Positions 33,499-41,270 of a stretch of 64,000 nucleotides of DNA are shown piece after piece. Under the pieces are notes generated by a model. The model searched no databases and was not told the origin of the DNA. It saw only the letters and a program-made list of their open reading frames with translations. The stretch lies in contig DATIXJ010000027.1 in assembly GCA_035518715.1 (NCBI GenBank), forward strand, positions 1 to 64,000, given 5' to 3'. The stretch is from DATIXJ01 sp035518715. Its GTDB lineage: Bacteria > Bacteroidota > Ignavibacteria > UBA10030 > SZUA-254. The position numbers and the translations under genes are program-made. Every line of letters begins with the position of its first letter. The first letter of the stretch is position 1.

Positions 33499-34793
33499 GA
33501 TTCTTTTTCCTGTAGATCAAGAGAATGCCCCAGGAGTTTCTGGAGTTGTTCGATATTTTTCCGGCTGACGCGGAAGTGGACGCGGATGTGGTTGTCTTCG
33601 TATTCCTGAGCGAGAATATCCGCGATCTCGTGGAGCTTTGCAATGGTGCCGTATTCCGACTGTGCGAGCGTGATCGTATGCTCGGCAGTTTCACGTTCCA
33701 TAAGTTTGCGGATCATCGTCGTAAGGCCGGAGAGATTGATCCCGCGCTCTGCAGAGATGAAAACCGGGTGATCGTACCGCAGGCCCAGCTCCCTTACGAT
33801 CGAGCGGTCGGTCATCCGGTCGATCTTGTTGAAGACATGAATCATCGGTTTGCCGGAAGCGTTGATCTCCTCTAGTGTGTGGTCGACGACGGCAATGTGT
33901 TCTTCGAAAAGCGGATGACTGACATCCACAACGTGGAGGAGAATGTCCGCTTCCGCGGTTTCTGCCAGTGTGGTGCGAAATGACGCTATGAGATGGGGAG
34001 GGAGTTTTCTGATGAATCCAACCGTATCCGACAAAAGGATTTTTTTGGATGAATTGATCTGAACCTGCCTCACGGTGGTATCAAGTGTGGCGAAGAGCCG
34101 GTCTTCCACAAATACATCAGCATTTGAGAGCGCCCGGAGGAGTGTGGATTTCCCCGCGTTGGTATATCCGACCATTGCCACACGTGTCAAATCCTTACGG
34201 CCCTTCCGCTGAACTTCACGTTCTTTCCGGATACCTTCGAGCTTCTCTTTGAGATGCGAAATCCGCGCGCGGATAGCGCGTCGATCGGTCTCGATCTGTG
34301 TTTCACCGGGACCTTTTGTCCCGACACCGCCGTACTGTTTCGAGAGATGCGTCCATTGGCGTGTGAGGCGGGGCAGGAGGTACTGCAGTTGTGCCAGCTC
34401 GACCTGTGTCATTGCCTCCTTTGTTTTTGCACGTGCGGCGAAGATGTCGAGAATCAGGGTACTCCGGTCCAGCACTTTGCAGGAAATGACTTTTTCCAGG
34501 TTTCGCATCTGAACCGGTGAGAGATCATCATCGAAAATGACGAGGTCGATCATGCGGTCTGCCGCGATCTCGCCGATCTCACGCGCTTTGCCGCTTCCGA
34601 TGAATGTTGCCGCGTCGATCCGGTCGCGTTCCTGAATGAAACGGAAGAGAACATCTGCACCGGCAGTGTCTGCAAGGAGGACAAGCTCGTTGAGATACTC
34701 TTCCACCTGTGACCGCGGAGCCGAGCGCGTCTCAACCCCGACTGCAATAGCAGTTTCACGCTCATCGGCCCGGATTTCCTTCATCGTTATCAT
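33495..34793 (-). CDS. hflX: Ribosome-associated GTPase HflX
   Basis: The 432-residue protein has an N-terminal HflX domain with FIGSGKAREI (about 63-72) and VIFDDDLSPVQMRNLE. The glycine-rich GGVGTKGPGETQIETDRR linker and a G domain follow: G1 GYTNAGKST, G3 DTVGFIRKLP, G4 NKID. A C-terminal region completes the length. HflX binds and splits stalled ribosomes, notably in heat stress. Genes on both sides touch it: the upstream BatA-type gene stops one base before this ATG, and suhB overlaps its stop by 4 nt. Confidence 0.95.
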   Translation of the reverse strand: MITMKEIRADERETAIAVGVETRSAPRSQVEEYLNELVLLADTAGADVLFRFIQERDRIDAATFIGSGKAREIGEIAADRMIDLVIFDDDLSPVQMRNLEKVISCKVLDRSTLILDIFAARAKTKEAMTQVELAQLQYLLPRLTRQWTHLSKQYGGVGTKGPGETQIETDRRAIRARISHLKEKLEGIRKEREVQRKGRKDLTRVAMVGYTNAGKSTLLRALSNADVFVEDRLFATLDTTVRQVQINSSKKILLSDTVGFIRKLPPHLIASFRTTLAETAEADILLHVVDVSHPLFEEHIAVVDHTLEEINASGKPMIHVFNKIDRMTDRSIVRELGLRYDHPVFISAERGINLSGLTTMIRKLMERETAEHTITLAQSEYGTIAKLHEIADILAQEYEDNHIRVHFRVSRKNIEQLQKLLGHSLDLQEKES

Positions 34794-36962
34794 TTATGCC
34801 GGCTCTTCCAGTGCTTTTCGTGAATCGCGCGCAATCATCATCTCGGTCAGTGCCAGGAGGAGTGCGATGGCGACACAGTATCTCCAGAGCTCAACGCCGA
34901 AGCGTGTCTGCAAAATAGCCGATTGCATTGTAGTTCCCGCGGGCAGATCGGTGACCCGGTCCGAAGCGATCCCGTGACGCTGCCAGAGTTTTTCCTCATC
35001 TTCGGAAGCCGCTCTGCGCGTGTCCGATCCGTGCGGGTCGATGTTCACCGCGAAGACCGAAACGGGCTTCGTACCGTTGTCGAGCTCGTAGACTCCGGGA
35101 ATTCTCAACATCGGACTTTGGACGGTCATTGCCGTGGTGAATCCGCTTCCCCCGGTCGACTGCACAGACGGCTGGACGCGGTCTTCCGTGTTATCGGGCG
35201 ATTTGATAGTGAATTGCTTGCCCGGCTGTACCGTTTCCGAGATCATAAGCGTCGGCTGAGTGCCCGTGATAAATGACGACTGCTGATGCTCTTTCGGAGA
35301 GACGTAGATGATGGAACGATAAACGATCGGTGCGAAGAGCGCCTTGAACGGAAAATCCGACCAGCGCGGCGTCGGCGAAACGGAATAGAAGAGCACCTTG
35401 CCCGTACCAACCGGGTGTTCGGTAAGGAACGGAGTGCCGTTGCTCAGGGAGATGATGGTGCGAGCACGCTTTCCGGGCTGGCGCTGAACTGCCTGTGTGA
35501 TTGCCGGCGATTCAATCTGTTCGGACGTTCGCTTCTGTGCGAACCTGTCGTGCTCGTACATTGTGTTCAGGAGAGGATGGTCGAGATCCGTGTTCCGAAA
35601 CGAGATCTGTGCGCTTCCCGCGGGTGCCGTGACAATTCCCTGGATTGGGGGGATATCCAGAAGCGGGAACAGCGTAGAGTTGTAGTTCTGTGCAACGATG
35701 TCGTTTCCCGGGAAGAGGATGAGACCTCCGCCGTCCTGGAGAAATGACCTGATCCGGTCGGCATCGCTTGAGTTAAACGAGCGGACATTGGTGCAAATGA
35801 GCACGTCGACGTGGTTCAGGTCGACCTGCGGCAGTTTGTCGCCTGCGACCTGCTGGACGGAGACCAGCGATGGTCCGTTCCCGCGGCCTGCCGCCTGTAT
35901 CGCCAGTGAGAGATAGTTGTTGCCGGCATCATCCGTTCCGACGATGGTCACGTTAATCCGGTCGGGGATATACATTGTGAAGTAGCGGCGGTTGTCGATG
36001 TCGAGGGCATCGTTTTCCAGCTCGACATACCCACGGAGGAAGCCGCTGTGGCTCGGGTTCACCTGGAACTCGAGCGAGGAAGCACCATATGGCTCAAGTG
36101 AGACACTGCTCTGCGCCTGCTTCGTCCCGTCGAGATAAACGCTAACGACGGAATTGGACAGCGGTCCGTTGCTGAAATTTCTGAACGAAGCATAGATCGA
36201 TGCGGGCTTTCCCTCTTCGAGGAGTGTGCTCTGGACACGCACAGAATCGACGGCCGTGTTGGAGATTTCCTTCGACCCAATCGGAATGAGGAAGACGGCG
36301 GTGTGCTGATCGGCGAGTGAATCCGCGCGTTTTCCCTGAGGAAGCTCAAAGAGTGTCTTCTGCATGTCGCTGATAATGTAGAGCTCACGGTTTGCATTCG
36401 TCGACCTTCGGAGCAGTGGGAGTGCTGCCGTCAAGCCGTCATCGAGCGTATGGCGGATATCCGAGACCTGCGTTTCCTGGAGTGCTCTCCGGATGACACC
36501 GACGTCGTGTGTCGGCGGGTTAACGGTCACCTTCGGGAGATCCGAAAGTTTGAGAAAGTAGATCTCGTCCCCCTGTTTGACGACGGAGAGAAGTTTGTCC
36601 GCTGCATCCTTTGCCTGTTTGAGCCGTTCGCCGTGCTCGTCGCTGGCGTCCATACTGAACGAATCATCGAAAATGATAAGTATGGTGGAGTGCGCCTCTG
36701 TGCCGATGCCGGTAAAGAGTGTGCCGTGGAGTGCGGGCCGCGCAAATGCTAGCACGATGAAAATGACGAGGAGAATGCGGATCAGGAGCAGGATAAGCTG
36801 GCGGAACTTGAGCCGCCGTATGCGTGTTTGCTGGAGCTCTTTGAGAAACGTGAGCGTGCTGAATTCGACGGTACGGAGCTTGCGCAGTGTGAGAAGATGA
36901 AACAGGACGGGAATCGCAGCCGCGGCTAATCCGAGGAGTACAAAAGGATTGAGAAACGTCAT
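34794..36962 (-). CDS. BatA/von Willebrand A domain membrane protein
   Basis: The 722-residue protein opens with the BatA N-terminal double-helix region: FLNPFVLLGLAAAAIPVLFH (about 3-22) and LLIRILLVIFIVLAFARPAL (about 59-78). A von Willebrand A domain follows with the metal-site start IIFDDSFSMDASDE (about 96-109). The large periplasmic part includes a glutamine-amidotransferase-like segment (ICTNVRSFNSSDADRI, GLILFPG), then a final helix near residue 700 (LWRYCVAIALLLALTEMMIA). Such proteins occur with MoxR ATPases in Bacteroidota, where their role is poorly known; no MoxR is in this window. It is first in a packed unit with hflX and suhB. Confidence 0.85.
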   Translation of the reverse strand: MTFLNPFVLLGLAAAAIPVLFHLLTLRKLRTVEFSTLTFLKELQQTRIRRLKFRQLILLLIRILLVIFIVLAFARPALHGTLFTGIGTEAHSTILIIFDDSFSMDASDEHGERLKQAKDAADKLLSVVKQGDEIYFLKLSDLPKVTVNPPTHDVGVIRRALQETQVSDIRHTLDDGLTAALPLLRRSTNANRELYIISDMQKTLFELPQGKRADSLADQHTAVFLIPIGSKEISNTAVDSVRVQSTLLEEGKPASIYASFRNFSNGPLSNSVVSVYLDGTKQAQSSVSLEPYGASSLEFQVNPSHSGFLRGYVELENDALDIDNRRYFTMYIPDRINVTIVGTDDAGNNYLSLAIQAAGRGNGPSLVSVQQVAGDKLPQVDLNHVDVLICTNVRSFNSSDADRIRSFLQDGGGLILFPGNDIVAQNYNSTLFPLLDIPPIQGIVTAPAGSAQISFRNTDLDHPLLNTMYEHDRFAQKRTSEQIESPAITQAVQRQPGKRARTIISLSNGTPFLTEHPVGTGKVLFYSVSPTPRWSDFPFKALFAPIVYRSIIYVSPKEHQQSSFITGTQPTLMISETVQPGKQFTIKSPDNTEDRVQPSVQSTGGSGFTTAMTVQSPMLRIPGVYELDNGTKPVSVFAVNIDPHGSDTRRAASEDEEKLWQRHGIASDRVTDLPAGTTMQSAILQTRFGVELWRYCVAIALLLALTEMMIARDSRKALEEPA

Positions 36963-37028
36963 GAGGAGAAGGGAAGTGCCTTCAAAGCTGAATCATCGCC
37001 CATTTTCTTCAAGAACCGGAAAATTTGT

Positions 37029-37064
37029 GAGAAAAGCAATCCGCTCTGGGAGAGCGCTTTTCTC
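37029..37064. other. Two-part hairpin in the divergent BatA/DUF1579 intergenic region
   Basis: An outer stem GAGAAAAGC (37029-37037) pairs with GCTTTTCTC (37056-37064). An inner stem GCTCT/AGAGC closes a three-base GGG loop, with a five-base bulge AATCC on the left. It lies upstream of both divergent genes, so it is not an ordinary terminator for either. It may be a leader structure or protein site. Confidence 0.55.
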
Positions 37065-37155
37065 TTTCCGGCTAATATCCTATCTTACGGAACGGTTCTG
37101 ACCGATAAGTCATTACAGAATCTTCAATACTTATCCACCGCCAGGAGGTATCAAG

Positions 37156-37701
37156 ATGAGTCGCTCTCAGTTGCTCGTTCTTGCAGCAATCGTATTCATT
37201 GTGAGTCAAGCCATGGCCCAGAAACCGCCGCCGGCAGTCGATAGTGCCCGGGCAAAACTGCAATTTCTTGCAGGAAGATTCACGACAGAGGTCAGCATGC
37301 CGCCGGGTCCCGGAATGCCTAAGGGCGCTACCGGAAAGGGGACGTCACTCATTGTCTGGGCGCTCGATTCGGCGTTCCTCATGATCGATGAACAGAGTAT
37401 CAACTCTCTGCTTGGTAATTACAAGGGGCACGGCATGCTCTACTTCGATCCTAACGTGCAACAGTATATGCTCACCATGTACAATAATTTTGGGGACCAC
37501 CCGTCGTACAAAGGTGACTTTTTCGGCGATACGCTCGTACTGCTTACGAAAGTGCCGATGCCGGGACATCCCTTTGATCAGAAGCTCCTTTGGTACAAAG
37601 ACGGCGGTACTGTCAAACTAAAAGTGATGAACGATATTGGGAAGGGCTTCGCTCTCGCACTCGAGCAAACTGCGACGCCGGTGACCGGAAAGGCAAAATA
37701 A
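37156..37701 (+). CDS. DUF1579 family secreted protein
   Basis: The 181-residue protein has a signal peptide ending near QAMAQ. The DUF1579 pattern follows: LQFLAGRFTTEVSMPPGPG (about 36-54), a predicted beta-barrel with IVWALDSAFLMIDEQ, KGHGMLYFDPNVQQYMLTMY (about 94-113) and later FDQKLLWYKDGGTVKLKVM. The domain resembles a lipocalin-like small-molecule-binding barrel, but no function has been established. AGGAGG precedes the ATG at good spacing. The 77-nt gap to the next gene is mostly taken up by the first copy of the palindromic element. Confidence 0.75.
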   Translation: MSRSQLLVLAAIVFIVSQAMAQKPPPAVDSARAKLQFLAGRFTTEVSMPPGPGMPKGATGKGTSLIVWALDSAFLMIDEQSINSLLGNYKGHGMLYFDPNVQQYMLTMYNNFGDHPSYKGDFFGDTLVLLTKVPMPGHPFDQKLLWYKDGGTVKLKVMNDIGKGFALALEQTATPVTGKAK

Positions 37702-37711
37702 GTACGGCAGG

Positions 37712-37751
37712 GGTTTCCTTCGTCCGGGAAAGGAAAGAGCGGAAGGAGACC
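37712..37751 (+). repeat. REP-like palindromic element, copy 1
   Basis: A 40-nt element with 10-nt arms GGTTTCCTTC and GAAGGAGACC (nine paired bases plus a possible G-U). It shares 33 of 40 positions with the copy at 38895-38934. It sits in the gap between the DUF1579 and outer-membrane barrel genes, about 700 nt upstream of a REP-associated transposase. Confidence 0.65.
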
Positions 37752-37778
37752 TTGGACAGGCAATCATGGAGGAATATC

Positions 37779-38444
37779 ATGAGAACTCTGAAGCTTACCT
37801 CATCATTCCTGCTCATATTTGTTCTTCTCATGCCGGCAGAAAGCCAGATCATACGGGATTTCGGGATCAAAGCCGGTGTGTCCATCAGCGACATTCAGGT
37901 CACATATCCGGGAATAATTCCGGTTGGGTACCAGACTCTTTCACCCGAGTACCAGGACAATGTTGCGAATCCGTCAGTCTCGTGTTTCGCAGATGTCTTT
38001 ACATCAGATTATTTCGATGCGCAGGTGGAGCTCAGTTATATGCGAAAGGGTGCGACAAGGACGTCGACCTCTGTCCTGACCACTCCAGACGATCCTGCGG
38101 GTTTCGGTCAAACAGTGAGCATCACAAATGAGATCGGTCTCCATTACCTGGGGCTCGCTCTCATTGCGCAGCCGAGTCAGCCGCTCGGTGATGCGCGCCT
38201 CTACACGATCGTGGGTCCCACTTTCAGTTATCTCCTGAGCTCGTCCGGATTTGCCGAATTACCCGGTCAGCTCAACAATTTTGAGGTGGGGTACACAGCC
38301 GGCATTGGCTTCGATCCGTCGAAGATGGTGAAAGCGAATGTCTTCATTGAGATCCGTTATGAAGGAGAACTCCGCGAGTTCTATGATTCCGGTGCGAAAT
38401 TCCGGAACCGGAGCTGGCTTTTCTGCGTAGGGACGATGATGTGA
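37779..38444 (+). CDS. Small outer-membrane beta-barrel protein
   Basis: The 221-residue protein has a signal peptide (RTLKLTSSFLLIFVLLMPAES). About eight amphipathic strands follow, typical of the PorT/OmpA-like barrels of Bacteroidota: RDFGIKAGVSISDIQVTYP, DAQVELSYMRKGA, IGLHYLGLALIAQP, ARLYTIVGPTFSYLLS, VGYTAGIGFDP, KANVFIEIRYEGEL. The C-terminus is NRSWLFCVGTMM. Function unknown. GGAGG lies six bases before the ATG. It is followed 15 nt later by the transposase gene. Confidence 0.75.
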   Translation: MRTLKLTSSFLLIFVLLMPAESQIIRDFGIKAGVSISDIQVTYPGIIPVGYQTLSPEYQDNVANPSVSCFADVFTSDYFDAQVELSYMRKGATRTSTSVLTTPDDPAGFGQTVSITNEIGLHYLGLALIAQPSQPLGDARLYTIVGPTFSYLLSSSGFAELPGQLNNFEVGYTAGIGFDPSKMVKANVFIEIRYEGELREFYDSGAKFRNRSWLFCVGTMM

Positions 38445-38459
38445 GCTGAAGGGGCTCAG

Positions 38460-39032
38460 ATGAACAGGGAGGAACCGGTAGAGGACAACCGGCACTACCA
38501 CGTCTATAACCGTGGCAACGACCGGGACCGCATTTTTGGTGACGAGTCGGATTATATTGCATTCATCCGGAAGATGAAGTCCCTTGCGGCGTCTCTCCAG
38601 GTTGACGTGCCTGTCTACGCCCTCATGCCTAACCATTATCACATGATTGCTTTGCAGCATGCCGGAGGAAATCTCTCGAAAATGATGGGAGCGCTGGCAA
38701 CATCAGCTGCGAAGCGCTACAATCTGAAGTACCGGCATATCGGGCATCTTTTCCAGGGGCCGTTCCGGTACAAACCCGTGCCTGAAAAGAAGCTCTGGTC
38801 AGTCGCGTGCTACATTCACCTGAATCCTGTGACGGCGAAGCTGGTAAGAGAACCGGAGGAGTGGGAGTTCTCGAACTATGCAGACTACGCTGAAGGTCTC
38901 CTTCCTCTGAGCAAGGACGGAGCGGAAGGAGACCTTCTCCAAGTCTGGGAGGGCTACGCGGGCTACGCGGGCTACGTGGCAGAGGTACGGCAGATGTTGA
39001 TGAGCCGGCAGAATTTCCGTATATTGCACTGA
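38460..39032 (+). CDS. REP-associated tyrosine transposase (Y1_Tnp / TnpA_REP family)
   Basis: The 190-residue protein is an HUH single-strand transposase. The metal-binding His pair is in ALMPNHYHMI (about 55-64), the basic N-terminal HYHVYNRGNDR is typical, and the catalytic Tyr lies in CYIHLNPVTAKLV (about 119-131). FQGPFRYKPV is a further family signature. RAYT proteins are domesticated relatives of IS200 transposases that process REP palindromes as single-strand DNA. Two copies of a 40-nt palindrome are adjacent, one inside the 3' end of this gene; three 9-nt tandem repeats then encode GYAGYAGY. The end of the protein (after about residue 140) may therefore derive from repeat DNA. tRNA-Pro begins five bases after the stop. 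Confidence 0.88.
   Translation: MNREEPVEDNRHYHVYNRGNDRDRIFGDESDYIAFIRKMKSLAASLQVDVPVYALMPNHYHMIALQHAGGNLSKMMGALATSAAKRYNLKYRHIGHLFQGPFRYKPVPEKKLWSVACYIHLNPVTAKLVREPEEWEFSNYADYAEGLLPLSKDGAEGDLLQVWEGYAGYAGYVAEVRQMLMSRQNFRILH
38895..38934 (+). repeat. REP-like palindromic element, copy 2, inside the transposase gene
   Basis: A perfect 14-bp inverted repeat (GAAGGTCTCCTTCC at 38892-38905; GGAAGGAGACCTTC at 38924-38937) encloses 18 nt. The 40-nt core matches copy 1 at 33 of 40 positions, with identical length and orientation. It is read through as coding sequence in the last quarter of the transposase gene. Confidence 0.7.
38951..38977 (+). repeat. Three tandem 9-nt repeats in the transposase gene
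   Basis: GGGCTACGC occurs at 38951 and 38960, then GGGCTACGT at 38969, encoding a GYA-type repeat (GYAGYAGY). The in-frame unit suggests slipped-strand growth near the gene's end. Confidence 0.75.
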
Positions 39033-39037
39033 ACCAG

Positions 39038-39112
39038 CGGGATGTAGCGCAGCCCGGTTAGCGCGCCTGCCTTGGGCGCAGGAGGTCGCGAGTTCGAATC
39101 TCGCCATCCCGA
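39038..39112 (+). tRNA. tRNA-Pro (anticodon TGG)
   Basis: A 75-nt cloverleaf: acceptor arms CGGGATG and CATCCCG with discriminator A, anticodon arm CCTGC-CTTGGGC-GCAGG with TGG at 39073-39075, and a T arm containing GTTCGAATC. No 3' CCA is encoded (GACTCC follows), so the CCA-adding enzyme is needed. It starts only five bases after the transposase stop codon. Confidence 0.95.
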
Positions 39113-39309
39113 CTCCGTTTTCTTGATCGCTCCATTCATGAACTTCCTTCCGGGTATTTCCACCTTTTCACGCGGTTTTCAAGAGATTGCAATGCTTGTC
39201 GTCCGGCATGCTGCCATTCGATTCCATCCCTCCCCGAGCTTCCATCAACCCAAAGCGCTACCCCCTCCGTGATCTGCATCAGAAACCGCCAATTTCACCT
39301 CCTCCTTTA
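39113..39309. other. Non-coding gap after tRNA-Pro
   Basis: This AT-leaning stretch separates tRNA-Pro from the response-regulator promoter. Short open frames occur, but none has a Shine-Dalgarno site or recognisable protein. I see no terminator hairpin with a T-run directly after the tRNA. Confidence 0.5.
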
Positions 39310-39340
39310 TTGCTTTTGTGAATTCAATTCTTTAACTTTT
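39310..39340 (+). promoter_or_regulatory. Candidate promoter for the response-regulator pair
   Basis: TTG at 39310-39312, a 20-nt spacer and TAACTTTT at 39333-39340. The last base differs from TAnnTTTG. The leader to the ATG at 39387 would be about 40 nt. Confidence 0.5.
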
Positions 39341-39386
39341 GTACCACCGAATCGGCCGTACTCGTTGAATTTGATAAAGGATCAGA

Positions 39387-39755
39387 ATGGCAGAAAAGAG
39401 TAGAATTCTTGTCGTAGACGACGAAGAGGCGCTGCGCTCCGTCCTCAGCAGCGAGCTCAACAGCGGCGGCTACGACGTTACTACTGCGGGAGACGGCGAT
39501 GAGGCAATCGCAACGGTCCAGAATAAGAAATTCGATCTCGTCCTCCTCGACATCAAGATGCCGAAAGTCGATGGGTTCGAAGTGCTGAAGTTCATCAAAA
39601 AGAATCAGCCGAAAGTCAAAGTGATTATGCTGACCGGCTTCGCCGACCTCAAGAACGCGATTGAATCCAAAAAACACGGAGCGGAAGATTTCGTCAGCAA
39701 ACCCTACGATCTTGTCGATTTGCTGACCACGATCGAGCGGGTCCTCAGCGACTAA
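39387..39755 (+). CDS. Stand-alone response-regulator receiver protein
   Basis: The 122-residue protein is only a CheY-like receiver. It has the acidic pair VVDDEEAL (about 9-16), the phospho-acceptor Asp in DLVLLDIKMPKVDG (about 51-64), the Thr in VIMLTGFADLK and the conserved Lys in FVSKPYD. With no output domain it should act through protein contact, for example in a phosphorelay. AAAGGA precedes the ATG. It lies 23 nt before an NtrC-type regulator whose own receiver is similar (KVDGFEVLKFIKKNQP against RVDGREVLKFIQEHSP), so the two probably share a kinase. Confidence 0.93.
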   Translation: MAEKSRILVVDDEEALRSVLSSELNSGGYDVTTAGDGDEAIATVQNKKFDLVLLDIKMPKVDGFEVLKFIKKNQPKVKVIMLTGFADLKNAIESKKHGAEDFVSKPYDLVDLLTTIERVLSD

Positions 39756-39778
39756 CCCCGGCACGGTGGTGAGGCGTA

Positions 39779-41119
39779 ATGCCCCAGCGTTACAAAATCC
39801 TTATTGTCGATGATGAAGCGGGATTAACGAACCTCCTGAAGGAGGAACTCGAGCAGCCCGGAACACGGATCGTCGACCTTGCCTTCGATGGCGCCGAAGC
39901 CATCAACCTCGTACAGAAAACCATTTACGATGTCGTCCTTCTCGACATGATCATGCCGCGAGTCGACGGGCGCGAAGTGCTGAAATTCATACAGGAACAT
40001 TCTCCTTCATCTCAGGTTATCATCCTCTCCCAGTACGCCGATCTGAAAATGGCCGTCGAGACCACGAAGCTCGGCGCGTATGAAGTTCTCGGGAAACCGT
40101 ACGATTTCGACCAGGTCGAGCAGACCATCGAACGAGCCATCGAGAGGAAAAAACTTTCCATTGATAACAAACTTCTCCAGACCGAACTGTCCCGGAAGAT
40201 CGGGTCCGCGGAGATCATCGGCAACTCGCCGACATTCCAGAAGGTCATCGAGAGCGCACTCCGTATCGCCCAAAGCGACTCGATCGCTCTGATCGTCGGA
40301 CCCAGCGGGACCGGGAAAGAGCTGATCGCAAATCTCATACACCGCTCGAGTCCACGCCGTGAGGCGCCGTTCGTTCCCGTCAACTGCTCTTCAATCCCTG
40401 ATACACTTCTGGAAAGCGAACTCTTTGGGCACGAAAAAGGTGCATTCACGAATGCGTATGCAGCAAAATCCGGATTGGTGGAAGTTGCGAACGGGGGAAC
40501 GCTCTTTCTTGATGAAGTGGGGGATATCAGTCCGATCATTCAACCAAAACTACTCCGTTTTCTGGAAACAGGCGACTTCCGACGCGTCGGCGGAACGAAT
40601 GAACTGAAAGCGGATGTGCGCGTTATCTCGGCAACGAATAAGAACCTTCAGGAAGAGGTGCGGGCGGGACGCTTTCGTGAAGATCTTCTCTACCGCCTGA
40701 ATGTTCTCACAGTCCGCATACCCGCGCTGAAGGATCACCGCGAGGATATCTCTCTCCTTGTAGATTATTTCCTGAAGAAGAAATCTAAACCGAAAGAACC
40801 AAAAGGGATCAGCCCGAAAGCTCTCGAGATTTTGATGATGTATGATTGGCCCGGAAATGTCCGCGAGCTTGAGCATGTCATCGAGGGTGCCGTCATTCTT
40901 TCCACGAGCCAACAGATCGAACCTGCCGATCTCCACCTCACGGAACGCCAGGCGGAACCTGCTCCCGCTTCTTTGTCGATGGAGAACGTCGAGCGCCAGC
41001 ACATCGAAAAAGTTCTCCGGATGTTCAGCGGCAACAGAAAGAAAACCGCCGAGGCACTCAATATCAGCGAGAAAGGACTCTATCTCAAGATCAAGGAGTA
41101 CGGCATTATCGTCGATTAG
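39779..41119 (+). CDS. Sigma-54-dependent response regulator, NtrC family
   Basis: The 446-residue protein has a receiver domain (about 1-120, phospho-Asp in DVVLLDMIMPRVDG). An AAA+ domain follows with Walker A GPSGTGKELIA (about 179-189) and Walker B GGTLFLDEVGD, and then a Fis-type helix-turn-helix (RKKTAEALNISEKGLYLKI). The sigma-54 contact loop, normally GAFTGA, reads GAFTNA. It would activate sigma-54 promoters when phosphorylated. The partner kinase is not next to it. GAGG precedes the ATG. Domain assignment is secure; target genes unknown. Confidence 0.93.
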   Translation: MPQRYKILIVDDEAGLTNLLKEELEQPGTRIVDLAFDGAEAINLVQKTIYDVVLLDMIMPRVDGREVLKFIQEHSPSSQVIILSQYADLKMAVETTKLGAYEVLGKPYDFDQVEQTIERAIERKKLSIDNKLLQTELSRKIGSAEIIGNSPTFQKVIESALRIAQSDSIALIVGPSGTGKELIANLIHRSSPRREAPFVPVNCSSIPDTLLESELFGHEKGAFTNAYAAKSGLVEVANGGTLFLDEVGDISPIIQPKLLRFLETGDFRRVGGTNELKADVRVISATNKNLQEEVRAGRFREDLLYRLNVLTVRIPALKDHREDISLLVDYFLKKKSKPKEPKGISPKALEILMMYDWPGNVRELEHVIEGAVILSTSQQIEPADLHLTERQAEPAPASLSMENVERQHIEKVLRMFSGNRKKTAEALNISEKGLYLKIKEYGIIVD

Positions 41120-41165
41120 CTCCTCCTCTGTCCCGCTTCGCCTTCCGTATGTTGAATTATCACTG

Positions 41166-41197
41166 TTTGACTTTCCACACGTATTTTCGTAATTTTG
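41166..41197 (+). promoter_or_regulatory. Consensus Bacteroidota promoter for the acyl-CoA dehydrogenase gene
   Basis: TTTG at 41166-41169, a 20-nt spacer and a full TAATTTTG at 41190-41197. The leader to the ATG at 41271 would be about 65 nt. Confidence 0.7.
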
Positions 41198-41270
41198 AGC
41201 CGTAAGACAATGCGCCGGCACTGATTTTTCAAATTGGCGGCGTATTTTGACCACCAGACTATAACCTCCC

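Noticed and set aside
37042..37067. Intrinsic terminator reading of the GCTCT/AGAGC hairpin
   Set aside because: No plus-strand gene lies upstream for it to terminate, and the longer outer stem suggests a different structure.
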